From NCBI GenBank assembly GCA_963724645.1, contig CAVRVJ010000003.1, positions 1,488,001 to 1,552,000 on the forward strand: DNA of 64,000 bases. Direction: 5' to 3'. Source of the DNA: CAVXSP01 sp963724645. GTDB lineage: Bacteria; Acidobacteriota; Vicinamibacteria; Vicinamibacterales; SCN-69-37. Positions 61,098 to 64,000 of this stretch are shown one piece after another. Under the pieces are notes generated by a model. The model was not told the origin of the DNA, did no database searches, and saw only the letters and a program-made list of their open reading frames with translations. Position numbers and translations under genes: made by a program. Each line of letters begins with the position of its first letter. Within the stretch, counting starts at the first letter, position 1.

Positions 61098-61605
61098 GGT
61101 CTTCGTGTCCTTCGTGATGATCGGTCTTGCCCGCTGGTGCGGGAGTTTGACTGTTTGCGGGTGTCGGGGCCTTGGCCGGCTGTGCCGCGGGCGTCGTCGT
61201 GTCGCGCGACGGCAGGCCACGCTGCAGCAGCAGTTCTTTGGCCCGATCGATCGGAATCAGCGCGACGCCGCTCGCCTTGTCGTACGAATAGCCCTTCAGG
61301 ATCGCGTCTTCCTTCTCGCGGAACTGCTCGAGATTCCCCGGATCACTGACCTGCGGCGATCCGGACGAGAGGTACTGCAGGTTCGGCGCCGGCGGAAGCT
61401 GGCCGGTGGGCGCGGCCAGCGGCGCCCGCGGCGCATCGGCACTCTTGAAGTCGTGATCGAGCCACTTGAACGTGCCCACCATCAGCAACTGGCTGACCAG
61501 CGTGGTGATGACCAGAACCGCCACGAACCAGACCACGCCCCGATAGCTGATCCCGTCGCCTTCCACGGGTCCGATCCCCGCGTGGTCGTGCTCTAATGTC
61601 CGCCA
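61075..61605 (-). CDS. Small membrane protein of the ACIII-caa3 operon, His-rich tail (frameshifted)
   Basis: About 176 codons. One transmembrane helix (GVVWFVAVLVITTLVSQLLM), FKWLDHDFKSADAPR, then QYLSSGSPQVSDPGNLEQFR, EKEDAILKGYSYDKASGVAL, IPIDRAKELLLQRGLPSRDT, an Ala/Pro/Thr linker and the tail HHEGHEDHEGHELF. The middle block occurs in acidobacterial ACIII-oxidase operons; function unknown. The His/Glu-rich tail could bind copper ahead of the SCO gene, but its DNA is a low-complexity repeat. The start is uncertain: a frameshift near 61,590 lies beside the ActF stop. Confidence 0.72.
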   Translation of the reverse strand, partial: WRTLEHDHAGIGPVEGDGISYRGVVWFVAVLVITTLVSQLLMVGTFKWLDHDFKSADAPRAPLAAPTGQLPPAPNLQYLSSGSPQVSDPGNLEQFREKEDAILKGYSYDKASGVALIPIDRAKELLLQRGLPSRDTTTPAAQPAKAPTPANSQTPAPAGKTDHHEGHEDHEGHELF

Positions 61606-62801
61606 TGGGCCATTGCTTCCTTGAAGTGGGGATCGTGCGCCGGCACAAGTGCGCGGCTGCCCAGCGTCGTGAAGAAGAACGCCAGCCACACGCCGCCCAT
61701 GCCGATGACCGCCGCGAAGTCCAGCCAGTGAATCGTCGAAGTCTCGTGACGGAAGACCGGTCCGATCGTCCAGATGAGGTCCACCACGCGCATGAACAGA
61801 ACGAACATCGCGACCTTCGAGAGCAGACCGGGCCGGCGTTTCAGGTCGCGGGACAGGAGCAGGCCGAACGGCAGCACGAAGTGGCCGATGAAGACCGCCC
61901 AGGCCACCGGCGCCCACGTGCCCTGCATTCGCTCGAGGTACCAGGGAATCTCCTCCGGCAGGTTGCCGGAGTAGATGATGATGAGCTGCGAGACGTTGAA
62001 GTAGGCCCACAACATCACGAAGGCGAGCATCAGCTTGCCCAGATCGTGAAAATGATCCGGCTCGACCACGTCCGACAGGGGCTTGAACCGCGCGAGCGCC
62101 GCCAGCGTCAGGATCGTGAAGGCCAGCGTCGACAGTCCCTGGCCGCCGAGCATGAGGATGCCGAAAATCGTCGAATAGAAATGCGGCGCGAGCGAGAGGA
62201 CCCAGTCGACGCTCATGAAGGTGAGGGTCAGCATGTACAGGACCAGCCCGGGACCGGACAGCATGCGGAAGCGGCCGTCTTTCGGCCCGGGCAGCCGCGG
62301 CTCCGAGTCGTCCTGCTCCTTGGACCAGCGATTGAAGAAGAACGCGAGCCCGCCCCAGATGGCGAAGAAGATCGCGGCGCGGACGAGGAAAAAGCCGACG
62401 TTCAGATACGCCGCCTTCTCCTGGATGACCGGGTCGGACGCGGCTTCGGGCCGCACCCACTCGTACAGCACCGGGAGGTTGAGCGCGATCGGAAGGAAGA
62501 GCACGATCATCAGCGGCAGATTGCGCGTGGACGCCTCGAAGATTCGGCGCGCGACCATGCCCCAGGCGCCGCCGCTGAGGTACTGCACCATGAGCAGCGC
62601 CAGCGAGCCCATCGTGATGCCCATCCAGAAGATGAAACTGATCAGATAGGACTGGAGGAACTCCGCCCGTCCCTGCGTCAGCCAGCCGACGGCCATCAGC
62701 CCCAGGCCGAGCACGCCGAATATGACACTCCGCCCTCGCAGGCGCGACAGATCGCCGGTCGGCCGTTCGCGCAGCAGCGCTTCAGGATTCAATTCGGCCA
62801 T
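61593..62801 (-). CDS. actF: Alternative complex III subunit ActF
   Basis: Intact 402 residues, ten transmembrane helices: SVIFGVLGLGLMAVGWLTQG, SYLISFIFWMGITMGSLALL, MVQYLSGGAWGMVARRIFEA, LPLMIVLFLPIALNLPVLYE, VGFFLVRAAIFFAIWGGLAF, MLTLTFMSVDWVLSLAPHFY, STIFGILMLGGQGLSTLAFT, LMLAFVMLWAYFNVSQLIII, VFIGHFVLPFGLLLSRDLKR. NrfD-like membrane subunit of the quinol:electron acceptor oxidoreductase. Start ATG 62801. The 110 bases before it hold the GC-rich repeat. The C-terminus AHDPHFKEAMAHGGH is His-rich. Confidence 0.93.
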   Translation of the reverse strand: MAELNPEALLRERPTGDLSRLRGRSVIFGVLGLGLMAVGWLTQGRAEFLQSYLISFIFWMGITMGSLALLMVQYLSGGAWGMVARRIFEASTRNLPLMIVLFLPIALNLPVLYEWVRPEAASDPVIQEKAAYLNVGFFLVRAAIFFAIWGGLAFFFNRWSKEQDDSEPRLPGPKDGRFRMLSGPGLVLYMLTLTFMSVDWVLSLAPHFYSTIFGILMLGGQGLSTLAFTILTLAALARFKPLSDVVEPDHFHDLGKLMLAFVMLWAYFNVSQLIIIYSGNLPEEIPWYLERMQGTWAPVAWAVFIGHFVLPFGLLLSRDLKRRPGLLSKVAMFVLFMRVVDLIWTIGPVFRHETSTIHWLDFAAVIGMGGVWLAFFFTTLGSRALVPAHDPHFKEAMAHGGH

Positions 62802-62805
62802 TTTT

Positions 62806-62875
62806 TCCCGGGGGACTTCGTCCCGCCGGACCCCCTGACGCGGTCGCTCGTGGGGACCCCTCGATCCCCCGTTTG
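62806..62875. repeat. GC-rich intercistronic repeat copy between actE and actF
   Basis: On the minus strand GTCCCCACGAGCGACCGC, then GCGTCAGGGGGTCCGG, then CGGGACGAAGTCCCCCGGG. The segment CGCGTCAGGGGGTCCG is identical to part of the 95-bp tandem unit at 22.9-23.4 kb, and the flanking order (GGGGxCC box, then GGGAC box) is the same. The last part forms a small hairpin (GGGAC ... GTCCC) just upstream of the ActF start. Confidence 0.65.
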
Positions 62876-62910
62876 CTTCCGCGAGCTTCGCCGCCGCCGC
62901 CCGCTGGAGC

Positions 62911-63627
62911 TCAATCCTGGCCTTCCTTCTTCTCTGCCGCTGGCGCACCGCCGCTCTCGAGGCGCTTCATCTCGTCCGCCGGGATGTCCGCCGCGGTCGC
63001 GTTGCGGCTGAGCTGCAGCGCTCGGATGTAGGCGACGATGCGCCATCGATCCGCCACGGGAATCTGGGCGCGATAGTCGGACATCACGCCGAACCCGTTG
63101 GTCATCACATCGAAGAAGTAGCCGACGGGCACCTGGCGCAGGCGATCGCTGTGGTACGTCGGCGGCGCCTTGAAGCCACGCTGTACGACCATGCCGTTGC
63201 CTTCCCCGGTGCGTCCGTGGCACGGGGAGCAATAGATATTGAAGCGCTCCTCGCCACGGTCCAGATCGTCGCGCGTGATCGCGAACGGAAACGTCGTCAC
63301 CGCATCGCCGTCGAGCTTGCCGGTGTTGAGCGGCTCGTCCTCGTTGAGAAACCCGCGCGCGACCGTGCCCGTCACGAGCGGCTGCGCAGAACTGTGCTTC
63401 GGCAGGACCGGCGACTCTTCGAGTGGATCGTAGCGAGGCGCCTGGTGCATGTCTTGACGACACGCCGCAAAAAGCGCCGTCATGAGAACGACACCGGCGG
63501 CGGCGCCGACGCGGCGTGCTCTCCAGCCCAAAGCCCAGGGCCCAAGGCCCGAGAAGGACCGGTCCGCTCGGGCGATCGTCTGGGGCCTGAGGCCAAGGAC
63601 CCGGGGCCTGAAAACTGCCCTACTCAT
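62911..63627 (-). CDS. actE: Alternative complex III cytochrome c subunit ActE
   Basis: Intact 238 residues. Hydrophobic start with lipobox-like AAGVVLMTALFAACRQD, then QAPRYDPLEESPVLPKHSSA, LVTGTVARGFLNEDEPLNTG, FPFAITRDDLDRGEERFNIY, CSPCHGRTGEGNGMVVQRGF with a single CxxCH heme site, PTYHSDRLRQVPVGYFFDVM, NGFGVMSDYRAQIPVADRWR (axial Met candidate in GVMSDY). Membrane-anchored monoheme cytochrome c that passes electrons from ACIII to the oxidase. The start overlaps the actD stop by eight bases. Confidence 0.93.
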   Translation of the reverse strand: MSRAVFRPRVLGLRPQTIARADRSFSGLGPWALGWRARRVGAAAGVVLMTALFAACRQDMHQAPRYDPLEESPVLPKHSSAQPLVTGTVARGFLNEDEPLNTGKLDGDAVTTFPFAITRDDLDRGEERFNIYCSPCHGRTGEGNGMVVQRGFKAPPTYHSDRLRQVPVGYFFDVMTNGFGVMSDYRAQIPVADRWRIVAYIRALQLSRNATAADIPADEMKRLESGGAPAAEKKEGQD

Positions 63628-64000
63628 CGACCGCCACCACTTCGCGCGGATTGAGCCCGGCGAGAAACGCCCTGGTCCGGTCCCGGTCGAACTTGGGATC
63701 GGCCGCTTCTATCACGAGAAAAAAGCGCTCCTGGCTGGCGAGGGCGAACCTCGGCGCATTGAAGACCGGATGATAGGGCTGCGGCAGCCCGTTCAACGCG
63801 ATCATGCCGATCACGGCCGCGAACGCCGCAAAGAGAATCGTCATCTCGAACGTGGGCGGAATCCACGCGACCCAGGAATAAGTCGGGCGGCCAGCGATGT
63901 CCATCGGGTAGGCGATGACCTGACAGTCAGTACCTGCAGTCCGAAGCCGCCAAGCAGGCCGGTGATGCCGCCGCCGAGGATGATCGGCGCCACCTTGTTT
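63620..64000 (-). CDS. actD: Alternative complex III subunit ActD (DUF3341), cut by window edge
   Basis: C-terminal portion: KVAPIILGGGITGLLGGFGL, then after a frameshift near 63,928 VIAYPMDIAGRPTYSWVAWI, PPTFEMTILFAAFAAVIGMI, LNGLPQPYHPVFNAPRFALA, SQERFFLVIEAADPKFDRDR, FLAGLNPREVVAVDE. Two transmembrane helices and the conserved HPVF ... F(L/V)xIE pattern identify ActD. The N-terminus lies beyond base 64000. Confidence 0.9.
   Translation of the reverse strand, partial: KQGGADHPRRRHHRPAWRLRTAGTDCQVIAYPMDIAGRPTYSWVAWIPPTFEMTILFAAFAAVIGMIALNGLPQPYHPVFNAPRFALASQERFFLVIEAADPKFDRDRTRAFLAGLNPREVVAVDE

Overview
The window is GC-rich chromosomal DNA that reads as an acidobacterium, most likely of the Vicinamibacteria type. 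The clues are a VWFA-domain protein of the acidobacterial kind (18.8-19.7 kb), an alternative complex III / caa3 oxidase operon, several exported proteins of unknown function, and sugar-degradation genes (GH43, GH36). No rRNA, tRNA, CRISPR or prophage was found. Many genes carry single-base frameshifts, often several per gene. Their density is very uneven: high at 0.8-16 kb, 24.7-28.3 kb and 52-64 kb, and almost nil at 16-23 kb and 28.4-43 kb. Because conserved motifs continue in the next frame, I read most of these as assembly or base-calling indels. Split genes are therefore annotated as single genes.

Layout. 1-774: end of a GH43 beta-xylosidase. 808-8456 (minus strand): a bacterial microcompartment (BMC) operon with pduL, three BMC-H shell genes, an acetate-kinase homologue, three EutN/BMC-V pentamer genes, a CoA-acylating aldehyde dehydrogenase, a class II sugar-phosphate aldolase and a lactate/malate dehydrogenase. 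This resembles the planctomycete/verrucomicrobial (PVM-type) fucose/rhamnose compartments. The inferred route is deoxysugar phosphate -> DHAP + lactaldehyde -> lactyl-CoA -> lactyl-phosphate -> lactate + ATP. 8945-17573 (plus): PPi-type phosphofructokinase, a TIGR00300/ornithine-cyclodeaminase-like protein, then an ebo cluster (eboC, eboD, a small gene, eboB, eboE, eboF). A 135-bp palindrome lies exactly between eboC and eboD.

17.6-28.3 kb: a truncated IS110 transposase, the VWFA protein, cysD-cysN-cysH for sulfate assimilation, a 95-bp tandem repeat abutting a truncated IS630, a lipoprotein, an exported protein plus Omp85-type barrel pair, a small Cys-containing ORF and a periplasmic lipoprotein-sorting-like protein. 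28.5-32.8 kb: GH36 alpha-galactosidase and arginine decarboxylase (speA). 32.8-40.9 kb: three large multi-spanning membrane proteins (two GT-C glycosyltransferases and one with a discoidin-like tail) and a protein with two fused methyltransferase domains, probably a surface-glycan locus.

40.8-51.95 kb: an SPFH / ribbon-helix-helix / DUF3592-like operon, grpE, clpA, a 5'-nucleotidase-type lipoprotein, clpS, a UPF0182 membrane protein, aquaporin and a peroxiredoxin. 52.0-56.4 kb (minus): a MacAB-like export system (adaptor, ATPase, two FtsX-type permeases). 56.5-64.0 kb (minus): a respiratory operon with alternative complex III subunits ActD, ActE and ActF, a small membrane protein, a SCO copper chaperone, and cytochrome oxidase subunits II (with fused cytochrome c), I (A2-type), III and IV. 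Quinol oxidation is thus coupled to oxygen reduction without a bc1 complex.
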